From NCBI GenBank assembly GCA_028532985.1, contig JANCIK010000001.1, forward strand, positions 4,650,001 through 4,714,000: a stretch of DNA of 64,000 nt, read 5' to 3'. This DNA comes from Stropharia rugosoannulata. Its lineage: Eukaryota; Basidiomycota; Agaricomycetes; Agaricales; Strophariaceae. The notes beneath the pieces are model-generated. The model saw nothing but the letters and a program-made list of their open reading frames with translations, ran no database searches and was not told where the DNA came from. Both the position numbers and the translations under genes were made by a program. Shown in pieces: positions 1 to 11,766 of this stretch; position 1 is the first letter of the stretch, and every line of letters begins with the position of its first letter.

Positions 1-436
1 CGCATCCCAGCGTATTTGGTTTTGGTCGACCGCAGCCCCGCGCTGTTGATCCATTTTAGCCCAATTCCGGAGTGGGCTCTTCAAGCTTGGTTGAGTGAGA
101 GGGGCTCCCATTGTCATAGAAAATGATAAGTTAGAGGATGGAAAAAGCGAGAGGTTAAATATTCCAGGTACCATACGTCTGTGCGCGTGTTTATATATTG
201 TTTTTCTGTATGTGGCTCGGGCTTATTTGCAGTGTATATGGTTTATCTGGCCACACCATTACCGTTATTGGAATGCCGGCTAGCGCAGAAATGGCCTTCA
301 TGTTTGGCGAAATGCTTTATTTGGTGGCCAACTGGAGAGCGGCGTTAAACACATTTGATTTTGAGTGGCACGCCTCGTATAAAGCGGGAAAGTGAACGGT
401 CCAACTTCAAGTCCACTGAGCATCTCGTCCGTCAGA

Positions 437-760
437 ATGGAGCCCAAAAAACAATGGATCAGAAAGGTAAATACTCTTGCTGTATTGTGCAGCTCTGTCA
501 GGCCTGATACTTCGTGAAAACAGTCATCGTCGTTAAGTTCACTGAAATCTGTTTACAAGGGGAGCTTGGAGCCCTTCACGGAAGAGCTGAAGCAGAGAGC
601 AATTGCTGCAAAAGCAGAAGCCAGAATACATTCCGAGTTCTTGGAGGAAAGCGTCGCAAAAGCCATAGAAAGCGAAAACGATTACGAGATTTGCGGTTAC
701 CGTAGTGTGCGAGTAGTTGTACTTCAGGCAACGATGGTCCCACTCTTCAAGCAACAGTGA
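437..760 (+). CDS. small helical hypothetical protein, two exons
   Basis: Not recognised. Reading starts at ATG 437. Exon 1 (437-466, ten codons) ends in AAG before a GTAAAT donor. A 57-nt intron (467-523) ends in CAG, and exon 2 (524-760) keeps the frame open to TGA, giving about 88 aa. The middle (EPFTEELKQRAIAAKAEAR onward) is charged and alanine-rich, and looks alpha-helical. No signal peptide or membrane segment is visible. The last twenty residues look less protein-like, so a further intron or a different end is possible. It could instead be the 3' part of a gene starting upstream. The evidence is only frame continuity across one plausible intron plus composition. Confidence 0.35.
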
Positions 761-1159
761 GATCAACATTTAACACGTCCGGAAAAGCACGGAGGTCCAT
801 TTATTCTACTCTGAAGTATTTGCGGGTATAAAGCCTTGTCTGAATAGTTAGACAACGATTAATACATATCAAATAATGAGAATGCCGCACTGGATCTTGA
901 AAATGCAATCAAATGAAAGGTCCCATTTGGACCGCGTCAGGGTCGAATAGTCCTTCCCAACCGTCCTCGAAGTAATATATCATCTTGGACATGGGGCAAT
1001 CATCCAAGCTGAAACCGTTACAGTTCGATATTGAGCCAAACATAGCGAGGTCATCGCGAGGCAGAGTAGGACCGACCGTGAGAGTATAAGAATGCCAAAT
1101 TGGGAGTCCGCCGGCGGTAATGACGCGCTGGACGCCTTGCGGTTGTATTCAACCCGCCC

Positions 1160-1787
1160 ATGTCAGACCTAAGCGCGAATCGTCTGCCGGCGACATTCAG
1201 AAGTGTCTACAGGCTTTTCCTGCGTGTTGCTTCGGCGTCAGTCTTGCACCACCCGCGGGCCAGCAGGCATCTGAGACGTCGCTGGCGGCCAACGTTCGAC
1301 GATGCAGCCCGAGTAACGAGAGAGCTTCAGAACAAAGTTGGATCGGAGGCAGATATGCAGGCCCGAGTAGACTGGCTGCAGACGTGGAATAAGCGAAGTA
1401 CGTGGCCCGAAAGTGTTAGCAACCGCCAGGACTGTTCTAACGCGCGGCGTAAAAGTGGACAACACACTTGAGTTTCTCTATACGTCTTCACACAGCCGCG
1501 GACTTCCCAGTAAAGTTACGCGTGCGCTGGCGCTTGCTGTGCATGATGAGCGAGCCCGGGCGCTGTCGAAATTGTTCGCCAGGAAGACATGGAAACCATC
1601 GAATCCGGAATTCGCAAGCCAGCATCTGAAAAGCCTGGAAAAACAGAAGAAACAGGATGTGATAGACAGCAACTCGTTGCTGGGAATGGAGGAGGTTATG
1701 AGGATGGCTGAAGCGACGAGCGGACTCCTCTTGGGAACGAACACGTTGCCACTGGGGCGCTACGTCCACAGAGTGCGTCGAAAATGA
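1160..1787 (+). CDS. LYR-like small basic protein, probably mitochondrial
   Basis: Two exons: 1160-1397 and 1456-1787. The 58-nt intron has a GTACGT donor, a TTCTAAC branch site and an AAAAG acceptor. The joined frame gives about 189 aa. The N-terminus has a basic helical stretch around residues 13-45 (FRSVYRLFLRVASASV, then HLRRRWRPTF) that resembles the Complex 1 LYR family, whose members are small mitochondrial assembly factors that contact acyl-carrier protein. The canonical L-Y-R triplet is replaced by V-Y-R, so the assignment is by overall pattern. The C-terminal half is hydrophilic and lysine/arginine-rich and ends in VHRVRRK. Start chosen at the first ATG of the open frame (context CCCATGTCA). 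An alternative is an unrelated basidiomycete orphan. Confidence 0.55.
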
Positions 1788-3631
1788 TTTTATGGCCAGT
1801 CTGCATTCGGATATCTCCGAAATCGTGCCGGTGCCGCTTTCGGCGCATCTGGTTTCTCAAAATCGTACTTTTGTCAAACAAATGAGCGCAATGTATCTTA
1901 ACATGCTTCGGACCTAAAACCGCCGGACGAAACGCAAATTTGCTACGTTCGTATTTCTCTGTTACAGGAGCTTATAAGCAGTTATCCTCCTGCGTGACGC
2001 GTCAGATAAATATCAAAAGATACCTGTCGTAATCTTCTTGTTCATTTATTATTGCAATACTGCTGAAATTATACCCACTTTCAGCTACTTTGAACCATTG
2101 TTTTACCACTCCTTCTAATTTTTGACCATGTTAATAAATCCCCTGAACACGTATCCCCTTATGCTTGGAGTGGCAATGCCGGCAAGATGCCCGTCCGCCC
2201 CCAATGAATGACCGGGTGGCAACGAATGTACGGCACCCAAGCATGACAGACCATACATCATAAACTATAACGCACATGAGAGTAAAGACGAGGTTGAGAG
2301 ATGAATGGCCGATATATAATTAAGGAATTTCAGCTGTAAGACAAAATAGAAGTAGTTATCTATAATCCATGTGTACTCTAGTCAGGGACTCCAATGTCCA
2401 TATTGAGCGCTAAAAATAAACGAGTTAGACGCCCAACAAGCGCAAGCGTGCCTAAAGGCGCAGTCATATTACACAGCTTTCAAGCCTCCCAATTTACCTA
2501 TAAATGCTGCTACAGTATGACTCATAAATGCCCCATAGAAACGTAGAATGGAAACTGATCCCAAGAGACAGAAGAGCAAGTTTGTTCCTTGCATCAACCC
2601 AACTGCTACAAGATCTCTATTCCGGCCGAATGTGATGGCCTACGCAAGCCTACACATTCCCATGTTCCCGAGGTAACTGATGAATTATCCTTTCTATATG
2701 TATGCACTCTAAACCTATCAAGGAAACAAGCTCACAACAGAATGTTGTCATTCGCACATTCTCAATTTGTTTACTTGAGTCTTTGACTAGTTAATCAAAG
2801 ACTTTGATAACGGTTTCCCAGACATTGAAGGTCCGAAAACGACGAACTTTCCATACACACGCAGGGTGTTGATATACTTCCATGGTTGTAAGCTACTGTG
2901 ATGGTAGAAGTACACGTTTCTGATAGCTATAGAATCCACAGGCAAGGTTATGGTGCGTCTATTCTGATTTGCATATTTCTTTACTGACTGTTCTGTGTGT
3001 TTTGTGCCTTGTGCATGCCGTGATTGCTCTCTACTCTGTGATTGCTCACACATGTCGGAAGAAGTCGTGACTCTATAGTAGCCAAATCATGATGAGACTT
3101 TAGACTGAAGTCGCCGACCTGACCAACACTGGGTCACGCAACATATTGGACGAACTATTTTTACCCTGTTCGTCGCCGAGCTGGAGTTTCAGCGTGGCGT
3201 ATTTCTGTACCAGTGGCTGCATTAGCATTCCCTGTCGTGCTAGTATGCTACAACTGGCCTTTCCATCGTATTTGCTTAGTACGCGGTCCGGACATGATCA
3301 CTGAAGGGTCGAGAGTTTCTGTCTTTTGTTGACATATTTGTCCTCTGAAACTGTCCATCAACTCCCGTACTATGATGGCATCTCGTAACCTTTGATCTTT
3401 GAACTGCATTTGTCAGAGAGACCCAATTGCGTCGAGGTCCGCCTCGGGCACGATGGACTGGGAGAAACGGTCGGTGGCATCCGGTCTACATACTTATAAG
3501 AATACTCAGTCCGTCTGTGTTTTATCTGCCACTTTGTGCATCTTTCACTGCTGTCGTTCGTTTTCATTACCAGGTGTTAACTTATCTGGACCTTAGGACC
3601 TCCACTTTCTTTTCGGTCGTACTCTTTAACC
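1788..3631. other. intergenic, no supported gene
   Basis: About 1.8 kb of AT-richer sequence. All open frames are below 90 codons, lack convincing splice partners and look random. The last 200 bases before 3632 contain pyrimidine-rich patches of the kind seen upstream of fungal start codons, so they probably hold the promoter of the next gene. Confidence 0.5.
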
Positions 3632-4564
3632 ATGTCTAACGACGTATTGGCTGCTCAATCCTCCCCTTCCGTAGTTGCAGGACAACAGACGCCTGCCTCG
3701 ACGGCAATGGTCGATTATCAGGAGGTTACTTTGACTTCTCTTTCTACGCACGCCTGGGTTGACCAGGTAGGTATCTGAAGTGAATTTTATACATTTCACC
3801 CGCTCATAGACCTCGTCAAGATGTGGAATAATGGCGTACAATACGATTCCCCAAGCAGCCCACCGGACACACCTAGCTTATATTGGGGATCCGAACCCAG
3901 CTCGGCAGAGCTACCGGCGGATCAGAGCCTGCACTCGGTCTTCGAAGACTGGGATGACGACCTCGAGAATGTAGCCAACCTTTCAGCTTCAGTCATCATC
4001 GAGGAGGACGGCGCGCAGACTCTGCTCATACCACCAGATGGCGAATACTATAATCCCCCAACGCCACAGCGACCTTTCGGATCCACGTTCGCGATCGACG
4101 TAGAGGCGGCAGAAGCTGATCTTGCTTTTGATGGCGTGGAGAACTACCAGGTGCCGAGCGTCCCGTCCACTCCGCCGAACACAAGTGGCACTGCCTTCCA
4201 GGAGATTTCCGGCCTGAAATTGAAAGGCCTAATTCTACACATCGATACATCATTCCTGGGGTCTGCCAATAACTCTGAGCAAGCAGATACACTGCTTTCG
4301 TCTATGCTTCCTTCATCACAGCCACTGGCAGGGGAGGAAGATGTGTTTTGGGATCAAAGGCTTTACGTGAAAAGGCCTGACGTGCCCTTTGATTGTAGCT
4401 TCTCAGCGGGGGATGGGAGTCCGATGGTGGAGCCATGGGATGATGAGGTGGGTATTATTGTCGACAGTGCGATCCTGTTGCTGATGCTGATATCGATGCT
4501 ACTTTCTTAGCCATTATGGTCGCCTGTGATTATACCAGCATTTCGCAGCGCTCCCTGCTTTTGA
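3632..4564 (+). CDS. acidic Ser/Pro-rich orphan protein, three exons
   Basis: Not recognised. Exons 3632-3766, 3821-4447 and 4511-4564 join in phase 0 into about 271 aa. Intron 1 (54 nt) runs from GTAGGT to a CAAG acceptor. Intron 2 (63 nt) runs from GTGGGT to a pyrimidine-rich TTCTTAG. Reading through intron 2 instead adds a spurious hydrophobic tail of leucines and isoleucines, which is why splicing is preferred; the spliced protein ends in SAPCF. The body is acidic, with a run of aspartates near residue 90, and has many S/P/T residues. No membrane segment or catalytic motif is visible. It may be a disordered nuclear or cytosolic protein, but no function can be assigned. Confidence 0.6.
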
Positions 4565-5379
4565 TACATCCTTCGATCGGCGCCCATATGCCCTACCTTT
4601 AATTTGGTACAGATCCCTATACCCATGGTACCGGTGGTGTTATGATATTTTCTCTTACAAGTACCTCTCACGGTTATCCTTGGTGAACATTGCGACACAC
4701 CCCTCTCTACGATATCAGTCTCTGATACATTCACGGCAGAAGTGAAACCCACCGACAGTATAGGTAGTGAACTCCATTCGTCTTCGCGACGTTCCATACC
4801 CATCATTCATTTGATTGTAAAATTGTACTATGCCTGCATTGTTAGAGATATATGTTTAAAACATTGTTGTATACCAAACCATAACATCCCCATTATTCCT
4901 TTAGATTTAACCGGGAACGTTGAGCTCAACTCCATGTTGGACGTCGAGACTCGAAATATGCAGTCAATGAGTCATCTCCCAGAATTGACATGTTTTAGAG
5001 CCTTAAGCAATAGCTCTGAAGCTACCGAGCCTGCATAAACGTTGTTCACTCGTGTCTGATATGTTGATTTTGATCGCCGAAGGATTGAACTGAAGAGGTT
5101 GGGAACAAGTTGCTAACACAAGTCGAAGAAGCGTGGATGGTTGTCGGCCGGATCGGCCCGGGAACCGTGGATTGCGGGACCGGACCCACGATGACAAGCC
5201 TCGAGGCGGGATGCTCTGGTTCATTAGCCTCAGTGGGCCTCTGGCTTGCTCCTCGCCGTCATCATAGCCTGGATGTCACTCTCAATCACTCAGAAAGCAC
5301 AACTAAATCCTCATTGACTCAGGAAAAGGACACCGTTTTGACGACGTAGCGTTGGACGACATTTTCTCCGGCCAAGTTC
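4565..5379. other. intergenic region and probable promoter of the coiled-coil gene
   Basis: Roughly 0.8 kb between two same-strand genes. Short overlapping frames on both strands show no splice continuity. It contains a G/C-rich patch near 5140-5175. I see no clear TATA box. Confidence 0.4.
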
Positions 5380-8300
5380 ATGTCCGAGACCACACCCTCG
5401 CCTGTTTCTGATGGATCAAGCTCTAGCGAAGGGTACGTCGCAAAGATATCTTGATTGAGACCTGATAGATAACATACACTATTGCGTTTGCCTAGTACTG
5501 TTCTTCGCGACTTCGTTGACCAAGCTATCGCTGAGAAACGCCTGCCCACGTTGTCCCCACGAGCTGCGATACTTTCGCAATCGTCTTTGAAATCACCTGT
5601 CGCAGAAGATAAATCGTCAGCGATAGGGAGCGGCGCAGTTGATCCTGGCCGCCAGGTGCGCAAGCGGTCAAATGGCAGTCGCCGAACCCGTGGCAGGGAG
5701 GTAGCGAAGGGCAGCGCCCTTTCTCAGCTCGTGGATGTCGATCTTACCCGTAAGGACCCGAAGGATGAGGTGATGCGGTTACGCGACATCCTTAAGACCG
5801 TTGAGCGGCATTCTGCGTTGGAAGCGCGGCGCGTAAAAGAGCTTGAGCGTGCTAATCTGGCAGCGGAGCGGAAGGCGCAGCAATTAATGGAAACGCAACT
5901 CCAGGAGAAACAAGAAGCTCTCAAGGCTCAGCAGGAAGTCCGCCTTGTAAATCTACAGCTAAGAAATGCCCAGGAGGAGCTTGAGCGCAAGCAGCAGGAG
6001 GTGAAGCGGGTCGAGCAGCAGAGGGATGAGGCGGAAGCGGAAGCCGAGCGAGCAAATGAGAAAGCTAGAAAATTTCGCGAACAAACAATTGCTGCTGCTG
6101 CCAGAGAAGAAGGCCGCCGGATGGGATTCAAGGCTGGTCTCGACTTTGCCACTCGCGAGCGCCAGATGATCGCGGCGAAGAAAGCTAGTATGCAGGCGAC
6201 TAGACCTAGGGATAAAGTCTCTTCTGGGGACCGCAGAGGTGCCTCGCATGCGGATAAAGGCAAACGAAAAGCTATTAAAGGTCGTCCTCCAACAGCATAT
6301 ATGCCACCGCCTGCAGAGGCTCCACCGCCGACATTGCCAGCTTCGTATTCTATACCACATGTGGAAGATCTACATGTGGCACCACCGCCTCCTACCGACC
6401 CACATCCCCTTGAAGCGCCCCTTGACATGCAGCCACCTGATAACGCCTTGTCACCTTCATCATCTCCGAAAAATTACGACACGATAATTGAACCTGTTAT
6501 TCCTAGGAAACCTCTAGTAAACCCAAAGGGCCCGTATGTACGCTTGATACAACCACATGAAGATGGAACATATTGGGCATACACCACCCCACTTCCTCCC
6601 AAGAAATCTACTGAATTGTCGGGGCCTCCCAACGATCCCGCCGAAAAACCTATTGAACACTTACCACCTCCTAACGATCCTCCACAAGCTAGGACACCAC
6701 CTATTTCTATCTTTCAGCTTGATATTCCCTCGGCAGAGGAGCTAAATAGGCAGTACAGCTACTCTCAGGAAAACTCAAATGACGCTATTCACCAAGGGCC
6801 AAGGGATCAGTGGGTTACCGCATCTTCGTACCATGAGCGTAGAGGCCAGGGTCGACCACCACCAAGAGTCGATGCGCCATTACAGCCTCTCCCATTAAAT
6901 CCTCCACGACCTAAACCTATTCCTCAGCAGCCGGGACCCAAAGTGAAATTCCCGAACATACTATCACGGCCATCCCTACTGAAGACCAAAGCGCAAAATT
7001 CATGGTACCGGACACTCAGCTGGCGAAAGAAGAACAAACAGGTTATTGATCCTGCCCCCCCAGAACAATACGTACCTACCAGCGCCGATCCTAATTCAGC
7101 ATCTACCTACGACTCCCAGCCACCTACAGCGACTGACCCTCGATATACCGGTGGCTCACAGTATGCACACGAACAACGCGTTATGCCCCCTGAAGCCTGG
7201 TACCAGCCTCCCCCACCCAGACAACAGCCCGTCATGCCTGGCACCGTTCCTTCGATGCGCAGCGCATATTCCCGGAGACATCCATCAGATGCTGTTTCTG
7301 CGGTATCTACTCGCGTCTCTGAGTTTGATCTTCTGGCTACGCCTCACCCGGCTGCGATGAGCATGCGCAGTGGTAAAGAAAGCCGAAAGGTTAAGGATAA
7401 TTTCATGAGTCCGATCAAAGAAAATCCAGCGAGCAGAGGCAACAGCCCCTCGGCAAACGAGGAGAGGGCTGCGCAGGCTTCTCAGGAGAATATGCGGTCG
7501 ATGGCGTCTGTTTTCTGGCAGCCAGGTATGGAACACAGACCGGTGCAGCAGGAACCATCGTATGGGACGTTCAACAGCCAGGTAGGATTTATTGTCAAGG
7601 ATTTCATCGTCGACAAGCAGTGCTGACCGTTTTTAACAGAATAAGAGGAAGTCCCGACGCCCCCCAACCATCTCCGTCCCGGATCCCGACCAGGAATTGG
7701 AACCTTTCGGAGTCGCCTACAATCGGGATGCAACTGCCAATGGATATCCATCGTATTCTGGGGCTGATCTCAATCGTCGACCAACGCGTGTTTCTGAAAA
7801 GACAACACCTGGTACAGCTATCGGTATTGACGTTGTTCCACCTGTAAGTTTCATATAATCATATCACGCCAGTGTTAAGATCAGTACTTACCCTGCGTTT
7901 AGTCCGGCTTCGCCCCAGACGGTGTCCAGTCTCCCCCTCATACAGGTCAGAACCACCTAAGCCCATACCATTCCTACCATGCTGCGGCCCCGCTGTTTAA
8001 GCAGTCTGTAACATCTCTGCGTAGGCCGGGAAGTACCCGTCCCCCGTCTGCAGCAGCGATGTCGTCGCGGAAACAGTCTCAGCAAAGCTTCGGCGCCTAT
8101 GCTGATCCGCCGCCCGGGGCTTGGGGGTCGTCGGTCCCGAGCGTGGTCAACACCGCACCGCCGCGCCCCCCTTCGTCGGCTGCTCGACCATCATCGCGCA
8201 TGAGCCGACCCGCAACTGCAAGCCAGCGCGCGACGCCGCAGCCCCCATCATACGCACCCTTCTCTGGCTTAGGCTCGATGGAGGACTACGCGCAGAGTAT

Positions 8301-8679
8301 GCGCTCACGGCACACCCCCGCAGCCAACCCGGCTCCGTTTGCGAGCACGAGCCAGGTGAGCCTGAGCAACCTGACAGGGACGGGCGGTGTGCTCGGCCAG
8401 CCGCGGAACGCGAGCGCGACGCGCCTTGTGCTCGCGTCGCCGCTGCACCGCGTTGCGTCTAATGCGTCGATGCGCTCGCAGGACACGCGGTACTCGCGCT
8501 TTGACCCAGCAGGGTATGTCGATCCTGCGCTCTGGGTAGATGGTGAGCCGCCTGCCCCGCCGTCGGTTCCTCCTGCAGAAGGGCGTGAACCGATGGATTA
8601 CTTTAATCCTGCAGCGCCTCAGCGGGTGGCTACGGCGAGTCCTGGGCTTTCATACATGTCTAACCCGTATGAGAAATAG
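5380..8679 (+). CDS. large coiled-coil and proline-rich protein, four exons
   Basis: Exons 5380-5432, 5496-7581, 7640-7843 and 7903-8679 join without a frame break into about 1039 aa. The three introns are 58-63 nt with GTACGT, GTAGGA and GTAAGT donors. Residues about 105-248 form a long, almost uninterrupted coiled coil rich in E, K, Q and R, with leucine spacing (for example ELERANLAAERKAQQL). It ends in a conserved-looking patch, EEGRRMGFKAGLDFATRERQ. From about residue 250 to the end the chain is low-complexity and proline-rich with many PPP and PP-x-P runs, so it is probably disordered. No enzyme motif, signal peptide or membrane span is seen. A scaffold or cytoskeleton-associated role would fit but is inference. 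The start is supported by ATGTCCGAG right before the first intron. Confidence 0.8.
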
Positions 8680-9268
8680 CTGTGCGCGCCCGGTATCAAG
8701 GAAGTACACCTTCTATTCTTTACCTCTGGACATTTTCATGACATGTATCCTTTTATTTTTACCATTTGTGGGTCGCGTCTGTTTTACATCATCTGTGGTC
8801 TGCATCTTTTTATTTGGAATCTCGGTGACGGAAGTAGGATAGTATTTGTAATGTACCTGTATCTAACCAATTCATCAATACATGTAATACTTTGGATTCA
8901 ATTGGACGTTAGGGTGTTGCATAGTGGAACAGGAACGGGTAAACTAGCTGAGAAGAGTACAAGTAAAAACAATAAAGATCAATCAATGGAAGTAGACAAA
9001 GTTTAAGCGAAAAGAGGCGAAGAAAAATGCTGTGTACTATGCAGTGCAATGGAGGTTAAAATTGCTTGGACTGATAAGAAATTTCCGAAACCCAGAAAAG
9101 AAAAGTGGCGTCGCCGTGACGTGGTGATATAGATGCAGTAAAATGTTAGACGGGCTAGTAAGGTAAAAATGTAGCAAATCGGAAACGTTAGCGACAAGGA
9201 ATAAAAATATGCCGTATATCACATCATGGGTAGAAATGACGAGTCATGTCCTGGATACAACTTGAATA
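8680..9268. other. convergent 3' intergenic region
   Basis: AT-rich stretch between the 3' ends of the coiled-coil gene (+) and the caspase-fold gene (-). It probably holds both 3' UTRs and polyadenylation signals (for example AATAAA near 8970). No supported coding content. Confidence 0.5.
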
Positions 9269-11314
9269 TCAGTGGCCAGAGAGGATAGAAGGTACGTAAA
9301 CGCTCACCAGAGGACGATCGGAAGAAAGCTTTTCGTCATCAGGCAACAGTCAGTCAGTGAATATGATGTAACAGACAGAAACGACTCACCTGAGGGTTCT
9401 GGAAGTTGTTCATCTCGACAAATTCAGCTGCGCGAGCCTTCTTCCCCAACAGCATCTTTGCCTTATTCATAGCATGAAATTTTTTCTTATACTCTCGTGC
9501 TCGATCATGCAGATCCACGTAGAACTTATGGATCTCGTGGCTGTGAAGGGGACGTCAGAAAACATCAGTCCGGGAGTTGAAACGTTTGTTCTTACCTCAC
9601 GAGCGTAAGCAGATCTTGATACGTTGGATGGGGATTTTCGTCTGGAGAAAAATTTGTTTAAATCACAGGATATATATATCACTATTGGATATACGTACTC
9701 AGCAGCCGGACTAGGACCTGTGATTGGGAAATCGATGAGCTGGAGAGCCTTCGAGGAATAAAATCAACCAAACGTACCTGTGTCATCGAGTGAAGCCCAT
9801 CTGCATCCACCCACGTCAGCTGGCTGTCTTTAGATGACGATATGGAGATCTGTGATACACAGCATCACGTCAGTTACACATCTTTTTTTCAATGAACATC
9901 AGCAAAGGGCGCTCACCACGTCAGCTTGAACCTCGTTCTCGTATGGGAAGCGTTCTTCGTCACGACAGAACCCGGTGCAGTACATCGCCACAGGTGAGAT
10001 GACCTGCTCGGACGATTCGAGCCAGGGAACGGGGGAGTTGGGGACGTCTGTGTTGATGGTCAAGGTCGGGCGACGCGAGGCGGCAATACCTGCCCGCACT
10101 TCCGAGTCCCTTGAGCCTGCGAGCACGCAGTCGATGGATGTCCGCGCCCAACAATGAACCTGTTTGTTCAGGCGGGCGACGGGCCCACCGCGTGCGGATA
10201 TTTCTACAGGATTGCGTTAGATTGTGTCAGTCCGTCAGTCGTTTAGGTTGAGAGGGTAATCCGTACGGGCTTGCATTCTCTTGTTTGCATTCCAGCGGGA
10301 GTTCGTCAGCCGATGGCCTTTGTTCAGCCATGGCACGTAAACGCGGTTGCAGCGGAAGTGTTTGAGATCGAGGAGAGTGCCGGAGTGGCAGGAATCAAAT
10401 ACGGCCTATTGTCATTGTCAAATGATGGTTCTAGGAGGCTACTACTGAATGCTTACAATTAGGGAACTACCAGCAGGGAGCGGCATAGCCAGGTTTGCTC
10501 GTAATTCCTGTAGTTGTAGAAAATTAGCTATGGATGGCTACATAGTTGTATTTTAGGCGCTTACATCGTCCTTGATCCGTTTCCCATCCGATGTTATGAT
10601 GACTAGAATTTAGAAAAAACATGAGCTATTTTGAATAAGGGGAAATGATTGTTAGTTTGCCCACATTCATTCTTTCTATCCTCTTCCTCAATATCGTCCG
10701 TGTCCTCCTGGTCGGAATGTCCGGAATCTAATTTTAGGAGTTTGAACATTGACTGAAAAGATCAACATATTGGACTCGTACAGTGGAAGAAGAAACGGTC
10801 GTTCTCCTGCGCGTCCGTGATGAGGTTATCAATTGCCTGAAGCTAGACAGAGTGTTGGTCATAGACAGATGCATGATAGAGATTTGCGCACAATATTAGC
10901 TCGAGTGGGCTGCAAATGAGATGGATGGTCGTCGTCGATCAGGACGGTGATGTCCTGCGGTTCGTAGTTGTAGAGATCTATCACCGGTCAATAGGGCAAA
11001 GTCATGAAAAGAGCGAACGTACTGATAAGCAGGTCGCGCATAGACCGTACGTCTCGATGAGGGCCCATGAGTGGGCTACGACTAGGCGGCGGAGCCTGTT
11101 TCTTCTTCTTCCGCCCCCACTTCTTCCGCTCGTCCGGGATGGGCAGCGCGCTGGGCGACATGGGATCCGGCTCGTCGCGGATCTGCTGTATACCTATCAG
11201 CAGCGCCCGCTTTTTGATTTTCTTCTCCACCACGACCGGCTTCTGTTCAACTTCAAAGGTGTGCTGCTTCTTGCCCGGAAGCCGGAGTTTGACACAGTAC
11301 TTGAGGACCTTCAT
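9269..11314 (-). CDS. metacaspase-like caspase-fold cysteine peptidase, about 13 exons
   Basis: Spliced on the minus strand from ATG at 11314. Exons: 11314-11023, 10977-10892, 10836-10782, 10727-10665, 10602-10565, 10507-10457, 10405-10267, 10203-9917, 9849-9778, 9717-9699, 9641-9596, 9540-9390 and 9328-9269. All junctions keep frame and give about 452 aa. Hallmarks of peptidase family C14 appear in order: KKRALLIGI (first beta strand) and GPHRDVRSMRDLLI, then YEPQDITVLIDDD. The catalytic histidine lies in FFFHYSGHSDQ and the catalytic cysteine in AVFDSCHSG. Next comes RVYVPWLNKGHR, which I recall from basidiomycete homologues. Type I metacaspases cleave after Arg/Lys and act in stress and cell-death control. 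A KKWGRKKKKQ basic patch interrupts the N-terminal domain. The histidine motif has serine where glycine is usual (HSD for HGD). The last exon is uncertain: a GTGAGC right after NPQLSSDRPL could start one more intron. Confidence 0.88.
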
Positions 11315-11766
11315 GGTGCCTTTGTTGCAGGTGGGTACGGGGGGTGGGTGTATGCGCTCGGTCAGTGGTACATAGAGGTGGAGGGGATTATCGGACTGAG
11401 GACAGGCGCCCTGCAAGGCTTTGAGCGGAATATAATATGTATGATAGCTGAAACTGATGGAAGGTCAATGGAAGACGAGGCGGTGCACCACTGCACCTGG
11501 CCGACCGATGTGAAAACGCCGGGGGGTCACTGACGACGACAACAAGAAGGGAAGCCTGGTACGTCTTCTTGTTCGATAAGGATAGCGAAGAGACCAGGGG
11601 GAATGCATCCCTGGCGCATTCGTCGCCGCCGAGGACATCGGGGCTCGCCAACCCGCACCGTGGCGGCGTACGCGCCGCTGCGTGTGTAAATTTCTCACGT
11701 GGTACAGCGACGCGACGCGCTTGCGCTCAACGCGATCGACCCTTAACTTTCTTTCGTCCATCCACG
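11315..11766. promoter_or_regulatory. bidirectional promoter between caspase-fold and Sld7-like genes
   Basis: The two start codons face away from each other with 452 bp between them. The plus-strand start is preceded by a pyrimidine-rich tract (CCTTAACTTTCTTTCG), typical of fungal transcription start regions. No TATA box was recognised. Shared regulation is possible but not shown by the sequence. Confidence 0.4.

Noticed and set aside
4448..4510. Hydrophobic C-terminal tail of the acidic protein as a membrane anchor
   Set aside because: It is the translation of a good intron (GTGGGT to TTCTTAG); splicing gives a hydrophilic end.
5928..6428. 166-codon minus-strand frame inside the coiled-coil gene
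   Set aside because: Shadow of the E/K/Q-rich coding strand.
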